Assembly (NCBI GenBank): GCA_900551345.1
Contig: URVP01000020.1
Span: forward strand, 1 to 16,768
DNA length: 16,768 nucleotides
Source: an uncultured Eubacteriales bacterium
GTDB lineage: Bacteria; Bacillota; Clostridia; Monoglobales; UMGS1388
Direction of reading: 5' to 3'
Positions 1-8,392 of the stretch are shown here, piece by piece; positions within the stretch are counted from its first letter, which is position 1, and each line of letters begins with the position of its first letter. The notes beneath the pieces were generated by a model that was not told where the DNA came from, ran no database searches, and saw nothing but the letters and a program-made list of their open reading frames with translations. Position numbers and translations under genes: made by a program.

Positions 1-1512
1 TCTCTTATGTGTAAGCTCTGCCAGCGGATTTGTCTGATCCATAAACTGAGAAAGCTGTGATGAACCGAAAAATTCTTTAATTGCTGCCGAAACGGGACGA
101 ATATTAATAAGAGTCTGAGGAGTAACGGCATCCAAATCCTGAATGGTCATTCTTTCACGAACAACTCTTTCCATTCTTGCAAGACCGATTCTGAACTGGT
201 TCTGAAGAAGCTCGCCCACACTGCGCAGTCTTCTGTTGCCCAGATGGTCAATGTCATCAGTTGTTCCGATTCCGTAATGAAGTCCTATCTGGTAGTTTAT
301 TGATGAAAGAATATCCTCAACCATAATGTGCTTGGGAACAAGTTCTTCAAGTCTGTCATCAATCATTTGACGGAAAATCTCTTTATCGTCCCCTGCTGCA
401 TCGATGATTTCTTTAAGTACCGGATAGTATACCTTATCAATATGAGAAAACTCAGAGAAATCAATATCGGTATAGTTCTTAATATTAACCATATTATTTG
501 AGAATACTATAACCTTTTTACCTTCTACATCCAATACAACTCTGTTTACATCATTATCTTCAATTTCTCTTGCCTTCGCGCGGCTGATTTCTTCGCCTGC
601 ATTTACAAGCACTTCGCCGGTAAGCGGAGATACTATATCCTCTGCGGCTACCTTAAAAGCAACCCTTGCACCGATAGCAAGCTTTTTATTGTACTTATAA
701 CGACCTACATTTGCAAGGTCATATCTGCGGGCATCGAAAAACAGAGAATTAATAAGCGTGCGTGCCGAATCAAGTGTAGGCGGCTCGCCCGGTCTTAATC
801 TCTTGTAAATCTCTATCATACCTTCATCTGTCTTTGTAGTCGTATCCTTTTCCATAGTAACTTCAAGACGGATGTCGTCACCGAACATCTCTCTGATTTC
901 AGCATTTGAGCTTACACCAAGAGCACGGATAAGAACGGTAACGGGCAGTTTTCTTGTTCTGTCTATACGAACATGGAAAACATCGTTAGTATCTGTTTCA
1001 TACTCAAGCCATGCACCTCTGTTCGGTATAACCGTTGAAGAGTAAAGGGGCTTACCCATCTTATCATACTGCATAGCATAATAAATACCGGGAGCACGCA
1101 CAAGCTGGCTTACGATAACTCTTTCGGCACCGTTGATAATAAAGGTACCCTGATCGGTCATAAGAGGGAAATCACCCATAAAGATTTCCTGTTCTTTAAC
1201 CTCTCCTGTTTCTTTGTTGATGAGGTGAACCTTAACTCTCAGTGCCGTTGCATATGTTGCATCTCTGATTTTACTTTCCTCAATGGAATATTTGGGAGTC
1301 TGATCAAGAGAATAATCCTCGAACTTAAGAACCAGACTGCCGGTAAAATCAGTAATGTCTGAAAGGTCACGGAACACTTCCTTGAGACCGCTCTCCAAAA
1401 ACCATCTGTAAGACGCCCTCTGCACCTCAATCAGATTAGGCATTTCGATTACTTCGTTGATTTTTGAATAGCTCATTCTTTGATTCTTACCCAGCTGAAC
1501 CGGATGTACCAT
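1..1512 (-). CDS. rpoB: DNA-directed RNA polymerase beta subunit, N-terminal part (3' end outside window)
   Basis: RpoB forms one wall of the RNA polymerase active-site cleft and holds the rifampicin pocket. The reverse strand is open from an ATG at 1512 to position 1, giving 504 complete codons. The protein begins MVHPVQLGKNQRMSYSKINE, runs through the protrusion and lobe domains (ERVIVSQLVRAPGIYY, LRPGEPPTLDSARTLINSLF), and ends in rifampicin cluster I (FFGSSQLSQFMDQTNPLAEL, residues 481-500). The residues equivalent to E. coli Q513, D516 and H526 (here Q489, D492 and H502) are the rifampicin-sensitive ones. The start is fixed by GAGGTG at 1521-1526, 8 nt upstream. The usual upstream neighbour rplL is absent; upp lies divergently instead, so rpoB has its own promoter here. 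The family assignment is certain. The remaining part of the protein is off the window. Confidence 0.98.
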   Translation of the reverse strand, partial: MVHPVQLGKNQRMSYSKINEVIEMPNLIEVQRASYRWFLESGLKEVFRDLSDITDFTGSLVLKFEDYSLDQTPKYSIEESKIRDATYATALRVKVHLINKETGEVKEQEIFMGDFPLMTDQGTFIINGAERVIVSQLVRAPGIYYAMQYDKMGKPLYSSTVIPNRGAWLEYETDTNDVFHVRIDRTRKLPVTVLIRALGVSSNAEIREMFGDDIRLEVTMEKDTTTKTDEGMIEIYKRLRPGEPPTLDSARTLINSLFFDARRYDLANVGRYKYNKKLAIGARVAFKVAAEDIVSPLTGEVLVNAGEEISRAKAREIEDNDVNRVVLDVEGKKVIVFSNNMVNIKNYTDIDFSEFSHIDKVYYPVLKEIIDAAGDDKEIFRQMIDDRLEELVPKHIMVEDILSSINYQIGLHYGIGTTDDIDHLGNRRLRSVGELLQNQFRIGLARMERVVRERMTIQDLDAVTPQTLINIRPVSAAIKEFFGSSQLSQFMDQTNPLAELTHKR

Positions 1513-1605
1513 TTTAAAATCACCTCATTTTATAATCTGACAGTAATGTCACACTAACTAATCTGCACAAACTTTCTTTGCATTTGTATTGTAATATTTT
1601 AGATA

Positions 1606-1634
1606 TTGACAAAAAGCGCAATATATATTATAAT
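1606..1634 (+). promoter_or_regulatory. sigma-A promoter, probably for upp
   Basis: Perfect TTGACA (1606-1611), a 17-nt spacer and perfect TATAAT (1629-1634) on the plus strand. The expected start is near 1641, giving upp a leader of about 160 nt. That leader runs across the oppositely oriented rpoB promoter (1707-1736) and contains a short inverted repeat CACAG/CTGTG (1714-1718, 1728-1732) followed by T-runs, which could be a weak attenuator. A poorer alternative promoter nearer the gene is TTGAAA (1744-1749), a 16-nt spacer and TAAATT (1766-1771). Confidence 0.65.
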
Positions 1635-1706
1635 TTTTTCCGAACTTGTAATGTGTTTATTAAATTGCACAAATATCCATATTACACCATATTATAGCAG
1701 ACTATA

Positions 1707-1736
1707 ATTATAGCACAGTGTCAATCGCTGTGTCAA
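1707..1736 (-). promoter_or_regulatory. sigma-A promoter of rpoB with upstream A-tracts
   Basis: On the minus strand there is a perfect -35 TTGACA (1736 to 1731), an 18-nt spacer and a perfect -10 TATAAT (1712 to 1707). The expected start is near 1700, leaving a leader of about 190 nt. Just upstream of the -35 are three A-runs on the minus strand (1740-1745, 1752-1757, 1761-1766), spaced roughly one helical turn apart like an UP element. A second TTGACA (1724 to 1719) lies inside the spacer. The assignment is by consensus match only. Confidence 0.7.
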
Positions 1737-1801
1737 CAGTTTTTTGAAAAGTTTTTTACCTTTTTTAAATTTTATTTACATGCGAAAGAAGGATATATAA
1801 A

Positions 1802-2428
1802 ATGAGTCAAATTTTTGTAATGGATCACCCCCTTATTAAGCATAAAATTAGTATGCTTCGGGACAAAAACACAAGTGTTAAGGATTTTCGTGAATTGGTA
1901 TACGAAATTGCACTTCTTATGGGATATGAAGCAACAAAGGATCTTAAGCTTACACCTAAAGAAGTAGAGACGCCCATACAAAAAACGACGGGACAGTTTA
2001 TAGAAAAACAGGTTGCCGTTGTGCCGATTCTGAGAGCGGGACTTGGTATGGTAGATGCGATAATGAGCCTTATCCCTGCGGCAAAGACAGGACACATCGG
2101 TCTTTACCGTGACCATGACACACTCCAGCCTGTTGAATATTACTGCAAACTCCCCACAGATATTGACAAAAGACAGGTTCTGGTTGTAGACCCCATGCTT
2201 GCAACAGGCGGCAGCTCAGCGGCTGCAATCAGCTTTATAAAACAAAGAGGCGCAAACAAAATAAAACTTATGTGCCTTATAGCTGCACCTGAGGGAGTGG
2301 AAGTTCTTCAGCGTGAGCATCCGGATGTAGATATATACATAGGCGCACTTGATGAAAAGCTTAATGAAAACGGATATATAGTACCAGGTCTGGGCGATGC
2401 AGGCGACAGACTTTTCGGAACTCTGTGA
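1802..2428 (+). CDS. upp: Uracil phosphoribosyltransferase
   Basis: This cytoplasmic pyrimidine-salvage enzyme converts uracil and PRPP to UMP and pyrophosphate. The 208-aa length is normal for the family. Visible landmarks are VPILRAGLGMVDA (about residues 74-86), the PRPP-binding loop VVDPMLATGGS (128-138), and the C-terminal uracil-binding segment PGLGDAGDRLFGT (195-207). The start at 1802 is supported by AGAAGG ending at 1792, 9 nt before the ATG. The gene stands alone: rpoB is divergent upstream and a terminator follows about 20 nt after the stop. Expression is probably driven from the consensus promoter at 1606-1634. I see no intrinsic terminator or obvious PyrR-type site in the leader, so pyrimidine control is not evident from sequence. 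Confidence 0.97.
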   Translation: MSQIFVMDHPLIKHKISMLRDKNTSVKDFRELVYEIALLMGYEATKDLKLTPKEVETPIQKTTGQFIEKQVAVVPILRAGLGMVDAIMSLIPAAKTGHIGLYRDHDTLQPVEYYCKLPTDIDKRQVLVVDPMLATGGSSAAAISFIKQRGANKIKLMCLIAAPEGVEVLQREHPDVDIYIGALDEKLNENGYIVPGLGDAGDRLFGTL

Positions 2429-2448
2429 TAAATATACTTATTAATATA

Positions 2449-2485
2449 AAAAGCTTCGGACCCATTCGGTCTGAAGCTTTTATTT
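2449..2485 (+). terminator. Rho-independent terminator of upp
   Basis: 14-bp stem (2449-2462 with 2468-2481, one G-T wobble) closing a CATTC loop, flanked by A-rich sequence on the left and T-rich sequence on the right. It lies about 20 nt after the upp stop codon. The A/T flanks mean it may work in both directions. Confidence 0.85.
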
Positions 2486-2491
2486 CGCTAT

Positions 2492-2529
2492 AAACAAACA
2501 GACCCCCTTTCGGAGGTCTGTTTGTTTTT
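2492..2529 (-). terminator. Second terminator hairpin, end of the clpC/htrA transcript
   Basis: 13-bp perfect stem (2492-2504 with 2515-2527) around a C-rich loop, lying 12 nt beyond the htrA stop on the minus strand. T-rich sequence follows on both sides, so it can stop htrA transcription leftward and also back up the upp terminator. Confidence 0.8.
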
Positions 2530-2541
2530 GGGGTCACTTAT

Positions 2542-3738
2542 TTATTTGGAGGGGACATATTCGGTAAGTTCAAGAGAAAGATCGTAACTATGCATATTTC
2601 TCGATACTGTTATTTTTACCGTATCGCCTACTTTACACGAATCCAGCAGAAGGTTAAAATCAGTAATACCGTTAATTTCTTGACCGTTTACGGCAGTAAT
2701 GCGGTCTCCCGATTTAAATCCTGCTTTTGCGGCATTTTCACCGGTAACTTGCTGCACATAAAGTCCGGTTCGGCTTACACGGTAAAGAAAAGCTGTCTGT
2801 ACATTTGAAATATCTATAAGACTGAGTCCCGTATCAACTCTGCCCGTTACATATCCATTGGTTTTAAGCTGTTCAATTATGGGCTTAGCTGTATCAATGG
2901 GAATGGCAAAGCCCAATCCTTCAATACCCTCACCGGCAGATTTAGCCGAAACAATACCGATAAGCTCACCCTTTGCATTAAACAGTCCGCCGCCCGAATT
3001 ACCGGGATTTATGGCAGCATTGGTTTGAAGGAGAGTCATTGTAGTATCGTCCACTTGAATTTCACGGCTGAGTGCACTTATAATACCGTCAGTAACCGTG
3101 CCGCCTAAAGATCCGAGAGGATTACCTACTGCAATGGCAGTTTCGCCTACAACAAGTGTTGATGATGAGCCCATTACCGCCGGCTGCAAATCTGTTGCAT
3201 CAATTTTTATAACCGCCAGATCTGTTTTTGAATCAGTACCTACAATGGTGGCGTCATAGGCTTTGCCGTTATGAAGAGTTACCGAAATCTTGGAAGCGCC
3301 CTCTACAACATGATTGTTTGTAACAATATATCCATCCGTTGTAACTATAACACCGCTTCCTGCACCTTCCGTTACATACTGCTGAAAGATTGAACTTGTC
3401 TGAATGGATTCGGTTGTGATTTCAACTACCGAATCTGCAACCAGAGCCGCTACCTCAGCTACCGTAAGATTTCCTCCGGTCTGAGAAGCAGACGCATCCG
3501 CAGCAGTGGATGTCATCACTGCATTTACCTGAGCGCCCGCTTCCGGCTTGTCAGACAGTCCTTTTATATAATAGCCGCCTCCTACTCCGGCTGCGGCCGA
3601 CAGGGTCATGCAAGCTGCTATCAGCAATGCAAGACTCTTTTTACCCTTATGTCTTTTTTTATGTTCCCTTACAGGCACATAAATTCCGTCATAAATTTCC
3701 TCCATTGGAATTACATTATCATCCCGATTTTCAAACAC
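2542..3738 (-). CDS. HtrA/DegP-family membrane-anchored serine protease with PDZ domain
   Basis: HtrA proteases degrade misfolded proteins at the outer face of the membrane. The 398-aa protein has a short cytoplasmic basic stretch (HKKRHKGKK), one transmembrane anchor (about residues 35-60), a linker rich in Ala, Ser and Thr, a trypsin-like domain and a C-terminal PDZ domain (about 320-395). The catalytic triad is complete: H143 in VTNNHVV, D173 in KTDLAV, and S248 in NPGNSGGG. The start is GTG at 3738: an in-frame TGA lies 7-9 nt upstream of it, and GGAAGGG lies about 11 nt upstream. M12 is the only nearby alternative and lacks a ribosome binding site. The gene follows clpC by 85 nt with no terminator between, so it may be read as the last gene of the CtsR operon. 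A weak promoter of its own is possible (TTCACA 3816-3811, 17 nt, TGATAT 3793-3788). Confidence 0.93.
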   Translation of the reverse strand: MFENRDDNVIPMEEIYDGIYVPVREHKKRHKGKKSLALLIAACMTLSAAAGVGGGYYIKGLSDKPEAGAQVNAVMTSTAADASASQTGGNLTVAEVAALVADSVVEITTESIQTSSIFQQYVTEGAGSGVIVTTDGYIVTNNHVVEGASKISVTLHNGKAYDATIVGTDSKTDLAVIKIDATDLQPAVMGSSSTLVVGETAIAVGNPLGSLGGTVTDGIISALSREIQVDDTTMTLLQTNAAINPGNSGGGLFNAKGELIGIVSAKSAGEGIEGLGFAIPIDTAKPIIEQLKTNGYVTGRVDTGLSLIDISNVQTAFLYRVSRTGLYVQQVTGENAAKAGFKSGDRITAVNGQEINGITDFNLLLDSCKVGDTVKITVSRNMHSYDLSLELTEYVPSK

Positions 3739-3823
3739 TGTATCTCATTCCCTTCCATAGAATAATTATCTTTTCGACGGTATAAGAATATCACCCTTTT
3801 GTGAAAACTGTGTGAAGTTCAAA

Positions 3824-6262
3824 TTAATTTTTATTGAATTCAATCTTTCCGTCAGTATATTCTACGGTTACATTATCGCCTTTTTTAAGAGTTCCGTCAA
3901 GTATTTTTTCCGCAAACAGATCTTCTATTTCGTTTTGAATGGTTCTGCGAAGAGGTCTTGCACCGTATACCGGGTCAAATCCTTTGCTTGCTACCATGTC
4001 AACAACCGAATCTGCAAACTGTGCCGTAATCTCATTTTCCTTAAGTTTTTCTCCTAAGGTTTCGAGCATCTTTCTGCCTATCAAAGAAATCTCTTCCTTA
4101 TTAAGCTGATTAAATACTATAATGTCATCAATTCTGTTAAGGAATTCGGGACGGAAAGTCTTTTTGAGTTCGCCCATTACGCCGGACTTAATTTTTTCAT
4201 AATCAGCCGTCTCTGATTTTTCCGAAGAAAATCCCAAAGTTGATTTTTTATCACTTATAAGTCTTGCGCCCACATTGGAAGTCATGATTATAACAGTATT
4301 TTTAAAATCAACTTTTCTGCCGTGGGAATCGGTGATAACACCATCATCAAGAATCTGAAGCAGAACGTTGAATACATCTGGGTGTGCTTTTTCAAGTTCA
4401 TCAAAAAGGACTACGGAATAAGGTTTACGCCGTACTCTCTCTGAAAGCTGACCGCCCTCGTCAAATCCTACATATCCCGGAGGAGCACCGATAAGTCTGG
4501 AAACAGTATGTTTTTCCATATATTCTGACATATCGATACGAATCATTGCGCCTTCATCACCGAACATTGCCTCAGCAAGAGCCTTTGAAAGCTCGGTTTT
4601 ACCTACACCGGTAGGACCAAGGAACAGGAAGGACCCTACAGGACGCTTTTCGTCCTTAAGACCTACTCTGCCTCGTCTTATTGCTCTTGCAACAGAACGC
4701 ACTGCCTCATCCTGACCGATAACACGCTTATGAAGAATTTCTTCAAGCTGAAGCAATCTTTCAGACTCGGTTTTTGTAAGCTGATTTGCCGGTATGCCTG
4801 TCCATACTGCAACAACCGCAGCAATATCGTCTTTATCAATAGTTCCTATTGTCTTTTGCTGTTTTTCTTCCCATTTCTTCCTTACTGACTCTAACTTTTC
4901 CTTTGTAGTCTTTTCATCGTCACGGATTTTTGCCGCCTTTTCAAAGTCCTGACCTTTAACGGCTTCCTCTTTATTTCTGTCAAGTTTTACAAGCTTATCT
5001 TCCAGCTTTTTAATCTCAGGCGGAGCCGTATAGCTTTTAAGCCTTGCCTTTGATGCCGCTTCATCAATCAGGTCAATTGCCTTATCGGGCAGGAACCTGT
5101 CGGTAATATATCTCTTTGAAAGTTTTACAGCAGCCTCCAGAGCTTCATCGGTTATTTTAACTCCATGGTGTGCTTCGTACTTGTCACGGATACCTTTAAG
5201 AATCTGCAAAGCCTCTTCTTCAGTAGGTTCATCAACGGTTACCGACTGGAATCTTCTTTCAAGAGCAGCATCCTTTTCAATATACTGTCTGTATTCATCA
5301 AAGGTTGTTGCACCGATTACCTGTATTTCACCTCTTGCAAGGGAGGGTTTTAAGATGTTTGCAGCGTCAATTGCACCCTCAGCTGCGCCCGCTCCCACAA
5401 GTGTATGAATTTCATCGATAAACAGCAGAATGTTTCCGGCATCCTTTATTTCTTTCATTGCATTTTTCAGCCTGTCTTCAAATTCGCCTCTGTATTTTGC
5501 ACCGGCAATCATTGCGGAAAGATCAAGGCATACAACTGTTTTGTTTTTCAGAATATCCGGAATGTTGCCCTCTACAATCTTCTGTGCAAGACCTTCGGCA
5601 ATTGCAGTTTTACCTACGCCCGGTTCACCTATAAGACAAGGGTTGTTTTTTGTCCTTCTGCAAAGTATCTGAATAACTCGGTCAATTTCCTTATCACGAC
5701 CGATAACCGGGTCAATCTTACCCTGTTTTGCAGCTTCATTAAGGTTACGGCTGAACTGGTCGAGAGTAGGGGTTGCCGATTTTCCCTTTTTAGGTGACTT
5801 ATATGAACCTTCCTGTGCATCTGCACTCTGTTCATAACCGGCAGCCTCGTCATACATACGCTGACAGTCGCCGCCCAAATCTACAATTATTTTTACTGCA
5901 ACACTATCCTGCTGACGAAGAAGTCCGGCAAGAATATGCTCAGTTCCGATATAACCGGTGCCCTGACGATTTGCTTCGGCAAGAGCCGTTTCAAGAATTG
6001 CCTTTGTTCTCGGGGTAAGGGATACTGCGGTTATATTTGCGTGCTGTCCCACACCGATAAGTTCTTCTATTTTTTCTACAACAGCATCATATGAGATTCC
6101 TGCTGACGACAGCACCTTGGCCGCCGTTCCGCTGCCCTCCCGGATAAGTCCGAGAAGAATATGCTCACTGCCTACATAGTTATGTCCCAATTCAACTGCA
6201 GCTTCCTGTGCAAGTTTAAGTGCATTTTCTGCACCCTCTGTAAATCTTTTATTGTACATCAT
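3824..6262 (-). CDS. clpC: ATP-dependent Clp protease ATP-binding subunit ClpC
   Basis: ClpC is a hexameric AAA+ unfoldase that feeds substrates, including McsB-arginine-phosphorylated proteins, into ClpP. Domains in order (812-aa numbering) are a double Clp-N repeat (about 3-140), AAA1 with Walker A GEPGVGKT (212-219) and Walker B LLFIDE (279-284), a middle coiled region with a UVR-like segment (about 420-465), and AAA2 with Walker A GPTGVGKT (549-556) and Walker B VVLFDE (617-622). LGF at 676-678 is the expected ClpP-docking tripeptide. I start at ATG 6262 because AAGGAG (6272-6277) is 9 nt upstream. A longer TTG start at 6271 abuts the Shine-Dalgarno and is unlikely; ATG 6259 is the only close rival. 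It is the fourth gene of ctsR-mcsA-mcsB-clpC and so probably CtsR-controlled. Confidence 0.98.
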   Translation of the reverse strand: MMYNKRFTEGAENALKLAQEAAVELGHNYVGSEHILLGLIREGSGTAAKVLSSAGISYDAVVEKIEELIGVGQHANITAVSLTPRTKAILETALAEANRQGTGYIGTEHILAGLLRQQDSVAVKIIVDLGGDCQRMYDEAAGYEQSADAQEGSYKSPKKGKSATPTLDQFSRNLNEAAKQGKIDPVIGRDKEIDRVIQILCRRTKNNPCLIGEPGVGKTAIAEGLAQKIVEGNIPDILKNKTVVCLDLSAMIAGAKYRGEFEDRLKNAMKEIKDAGNILLFIDEIHTLVGAGAAEGAIDAANILKPSLARGEIQVIGATTFDEYRQYIEKDAALERRFQSVTVDEPTEEEALQILKGIRDKYEAHHGVKITDEALEAAVKLSKRYITDRFLPDKAIDLIDEAASKARLKSYTAPPEIKKLEDKLVKLDRNKEEAVKGQDFEKAAKIRDDEKTTKEKLESVRKKWEEKQQKTIGTIDKDDIAAVVAVWTGIPANQLTKTESERLLQLEEILHKRVIGQDEAVRSVARAIRRGRVGLKDEKRPVGSFLFLGPTGVGKTELSKALAEAMFGDEGAMIRIDMSEYMEKHTVSRLIGAPPGYVGFDEGGQLSERVRRKPYSVVLFDELEKAHPDVFNVLLQILDDGVITDSHGRKVDFKNTVIIMTSNVGARLISDKKSTLGFSSEKSETADYEKIKSGVMGELKKTFRPEFLNRIDDIIVFNQLNKEEISLIGRKMLETLGEKLKENEITAQFADSVVDMVASKGFDPVYGARPLRRTIQNEIEDLFAEKILDGTLKKGDNVTVEYTDGKIEFNKN

Positions 6263-6293
6263 ATATAACAACTCCTTTCTTAAGACCGAATGT

Positions 6294-6308
6294 ATGATAA
6301 TTTATCAT
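6294..6308. repeat. 15-bp palindrome between mcsB and clpC
   Basis: ATGATAA-T-TTATCAT is a perfect 7-1-7 palindrome in the 89-nt mcsB-clpC gap. It is AT-only apart from one G/C pair per arm and has no T-run, so it is not a terminator. It may be a weak RNA hairpin or processing site, or chance in AT-rich DNA. Confidence 0.4.
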
Positions 6309-6351
6309 CGCAACTTTTTATCTTAATATATTATTTAAATTTTGCATTTTG

Positions 6352-7380
6352 CTATTTGCAGGCTTTCTGCATTTTTTCCCTTATATATTCAGCTCTTTTT
6401 ACATCACGCTTCTGTGCATCAGCTTCACCTTTGCACATAGCTGCGATATGAGCAGGAGCCGTAGTCACCAAAAGTTCATTAAGCATTGACGGGTCAATTT
6501 TGATTATTCCCATATCAGCACCTATTCTTACATTTGATAAAAGGCCTACCAGCTCTCTTGAAGAAAGACTTCTGGCTGTGCTTAATATTCCGTAAGCACG
6601 CCATACCTTGTCCTCCAAGCCTACAGGGTCATTTTTATAAACCTCTTTGCGAGTATCCTCTTCCTTTTTTATAAGGTTTTCAATAAAGTCATTAATTCTC
6701 TTTATTATCTCTTTTTCACTTATTCCAAGGGTTATCTGGTTTGAAACCTGATAAATTCCACCCTCCGCCTTGCTGCCTTCTCCATACAGACCTCTTACGG
6801 CTATGCCCATTCGGCCGGCAGCAGATATAAGCTGATTTACATATCCGTTCTCGGTGAGGAGGGGCAGATGAAGCATAACCGACGCTCTCATACCGCTGCC
6901 CACATTAGTAGGACATGCTGTAAGATAACCCAGCTTGTCACTGTATCCGTATTCAACCGCCGCAGCAAAAACATCATCAATTGCATTGGCCTGTTCAAGC
7001 GCTTCCTTCAGATTGAGTCCGGGCGCTATTGACTGTATCCTGATGTGGTCCTCTTCATTAATCATAATGCACATATCCTCATCAGCATTTACAACAGCTG
7101 CACGATATGCGGTATTTTTGGTTAAATCCGGGCTGATAAGATGTTTTTCTACAAGCTTTTGCAATTCAACAGAGGGTGTATTTTCCATATCCAGCCATGA
7201 AAAATTCTTTTTAAGCCAATCATTGCCGTCATATATGTTTCTGCAAATATCATACACTTTTTTTAGTGCATTCCCGTCCGCCTTATGGGGGAAGGGAATT
7301 CCTTTTATGTTTCGTGCAAGTCTTACTCTGGAGCTGATCACCGAAGTGGACTTGTCGCTTTTTTTATTAAACCATGCCAT
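6352..7380 (-). CDS. mcsB: Protein-arginine kinase McsB
   Basis: McsB phosphorylates arginine residues on proteins, marking them for ClpC-ClpP and switching off CtsR. It is a phosphagen-kinase fold enzyme. In this 342-aa sequence I see SSRVRLARN (16-24, phosphagen-kinase N-terminal motif), NEEDH (108-112) and the active-site signature CPTNVGSG (156-163). RDVKRA at 325-330 matches the RDxxRA phosphoarginine-sensing motif known from Bacillus and Geobacillus McsB, so allosteric control by phosphoarginine is probably kept. The ATG at 7380 lies one base after the mcsA stop, and its ribosome binding site AGGAGGG sits inside the last codons of mcsA. The two are therefore translationally coupled, consistent with McsA activating McsB. 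Confidence 0.97.
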   Translation of the reverse strand: MAWFNKKSDKSTSVISSRVRLARNIKGIPFPHKADGNALKKVYDICRNIYDGNDWLKKNFSWLDMENTPSVELQKLVEKHLISPDLTKNTAYRAAVVNADEDMCIMINEEDHIRIQSIAPGLNLKEALEQANAIDDVFAAAVEYGYSDKLGYLTACPTNVGSGMRASVMLHLPLLTENGYVNQLISAAGRMGIAVRGLYGEGSKAEGGIYQVSNQITLGISEKEIIKRINDFIENLIKKEEDTRKEVYKNDPVGLEDKVWRAYGILSTARSLSSRELVGLLSNVRIGADMGIIKIDPSMLNELLVTTAPAHIAAMCKGEADAQKRDVKRAEYIREKMQKACK

Positions 7381-7381
7381 T

Positions 7382-7858
7382 TTACTTGCCCTCCTGTTCT
7401 CTTATTCTGTCACGAAGCTCTGCCGCAAGCTCGTAGTTTTCCTGTTCAACAGCCTGCTTAAGCTGCTCCTTCAAAGAAGGCTCCTTTTTGGCATTATCCT
7501 CACCGGCAGATTCGTTGATCCGTTTACCGCAGTGTCTTGTTGCACCTCCCTGCAAACGCTTAAGAGGAGATGTAAGCATCTGCTCAAAAGCAGAATAGCA
7601 ATCACTGCAGCCTAAAAGTCCCGTTCTCAAGAAATCATCAAAGCTTGAACCGCAGCTGCCGCATTTTACACTCTCTCGCCTATATGCCGGCTCGAAGAAT
7701 CCTGAAAACATCTTGTTAAGATTGATGCCCGTGTCGAACCAAGAATGTTCCTGCATGTTTGCGCAAGAAGGGCAAAGATGCTGCTCTGTTTTATTTCCGT
7801 TAATTACCTGTACCATATGAACCGTTGCTTCATTTTTTCCGCATTTTTGACATAACAT
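7382..7858 (-). CDS. mcsA: McsA, zinc-finger activator of McsB
   Basis: McsA binds McsB and stimulates its kinase activity; in Bacillus it also stabilises CtsR-related control. The 158-aa protein has four CxxC pairs: CQKC (3-6) and CPSC (29-32) near the start, then CGSC and CSDC in the middle, as expected for two zinc-binding units. It ends in a UVR-type helix pair (EQLKQAVEQENYELAAELRD region) that resembles the ClpC middle segment. The ATG at 7858 follows the ctsR stop by 18 nt, and AAAGGA fills that gap at normal spacing. The length and layout are typical of Clostridia McsA. It lies between ctsR and mcsB in a tight operon. Confidence 0.96.
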   Translation of the reverse strand: MLCQKCGKNEATVHMVQVINGNKTEQHLCPSCANMQEHSWFDTGINLNKMFSGFFEPAYRRESVKCGSCGSSFDDFLRTGLLGCSDCYSAFEQMLTSPLKRLQGGATRHCGKRINESAGEDNAKKEPSLKEQLKQAVEQENYELAAELRDRIREQEGK

Positions 7859-7876
7859 AAAACCTCATCCTTTCTT

Positions 7877-8329
7877 TTATTTCACTATATTTATTAACAT
7901 ATTTTTAAGAAGCTTTGCTCGAAGCTCATCTCTTTGAGGCTTCTCCACCATACCCAGCGCCTTATCATTTAAAGCCGCCAGTATGATTCTTGCTTCCCTT
8001 TCCGCAACCGCTTCATAATCCACGCAGTTACGGACAATGGCCAAAGTCGTCTGCCATGAAATCATATCGCCTATACTGTTTATTGTATGCATAAGGTAGT
8101 TGCTCTTATTTACATTCACCTTAGTTATTTTAATGTATCCGCCGCCTCCTCGTCTGCTTTCAACCGTATATCCGCACTCATTTGTAAATCTTGTAGAGAT
8201 TACATAGTTTATCTGGGACGGCACACAGTTAAAACGGCTGGCAAGCTCGTTTCTCTTTATTTCAAGAGTTCCGTCGCACTGCCTGAGCATATCCTTTAAA
8301 AAATCTTCTATATCTTTTGTTATCCTCAT
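7877..8329 (-). CDS. ctsR: Class III heat-shock repressor CtsR
   Basis: CtsR is a dimeric winged-helix repressor that releases DNA on heating and represses clp genes. In this 150-aa protein the N-terminal helix-turn-helix (about residues 20-45, ELASRFNCVPSQINYVISTR) is followed by the glycine-rich wing ESRRGGGGYIKI (about 58-69), the thermosensing loop of the family. The C-terminal helical domain is the McsB/ClpC target. It is the first gene of the operon. The ATG at 8329 has an AAAGGA about 10 nt upstream. Two perfect CtsR boxes lie at its promoter, so it should repress itself together with mcsA, mcsB and clpC. Confidence 0.97.
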   Translation of the reverse strand: MRITKDIEDFLKDMLRQCDGTLEIKRNELASRFNCVPSQINYVISTRFTNECGYTVESRRGGGGYIKITKVNVNKSNYLMHTINSIGDMISWQTTLAIVRNCVDYEAVAEREARIILAALNDKALGMVEKPQRDELRAKLLKNMLINIVK

Positions 8330-8392
8330 ATAAAATCAGTCCTTTTTATTTATACCTTATGATGTCGGGTCGGATTTCGTCACTTTTTTGAC

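Noticed and set aside
1641..1801. Riboswitch or PyrR-type attenuator in the upp leader
   Set aside because: Only a 5-bp inverted repeat and T-runs are visible; the T-runs are better explained as the A-tracts upstream of the opposing rpoB promoter.
1772..2116. Open frames antisense to or out of frame with upp, htrA, clpC, mcsB and the ABC genes
   Set aside because: They overlap well-supported genes, lack ribosome binding sites and show no recognisable protein features; they are shadows of constrained coding sequence.
6263..6271. TTG start that would lengthen ClpC by three residues
   Set aside because: The TTG directly abuts AAGGAG with no spacing; ATG 6262 is 9 nt away and fits the family N-terminus.
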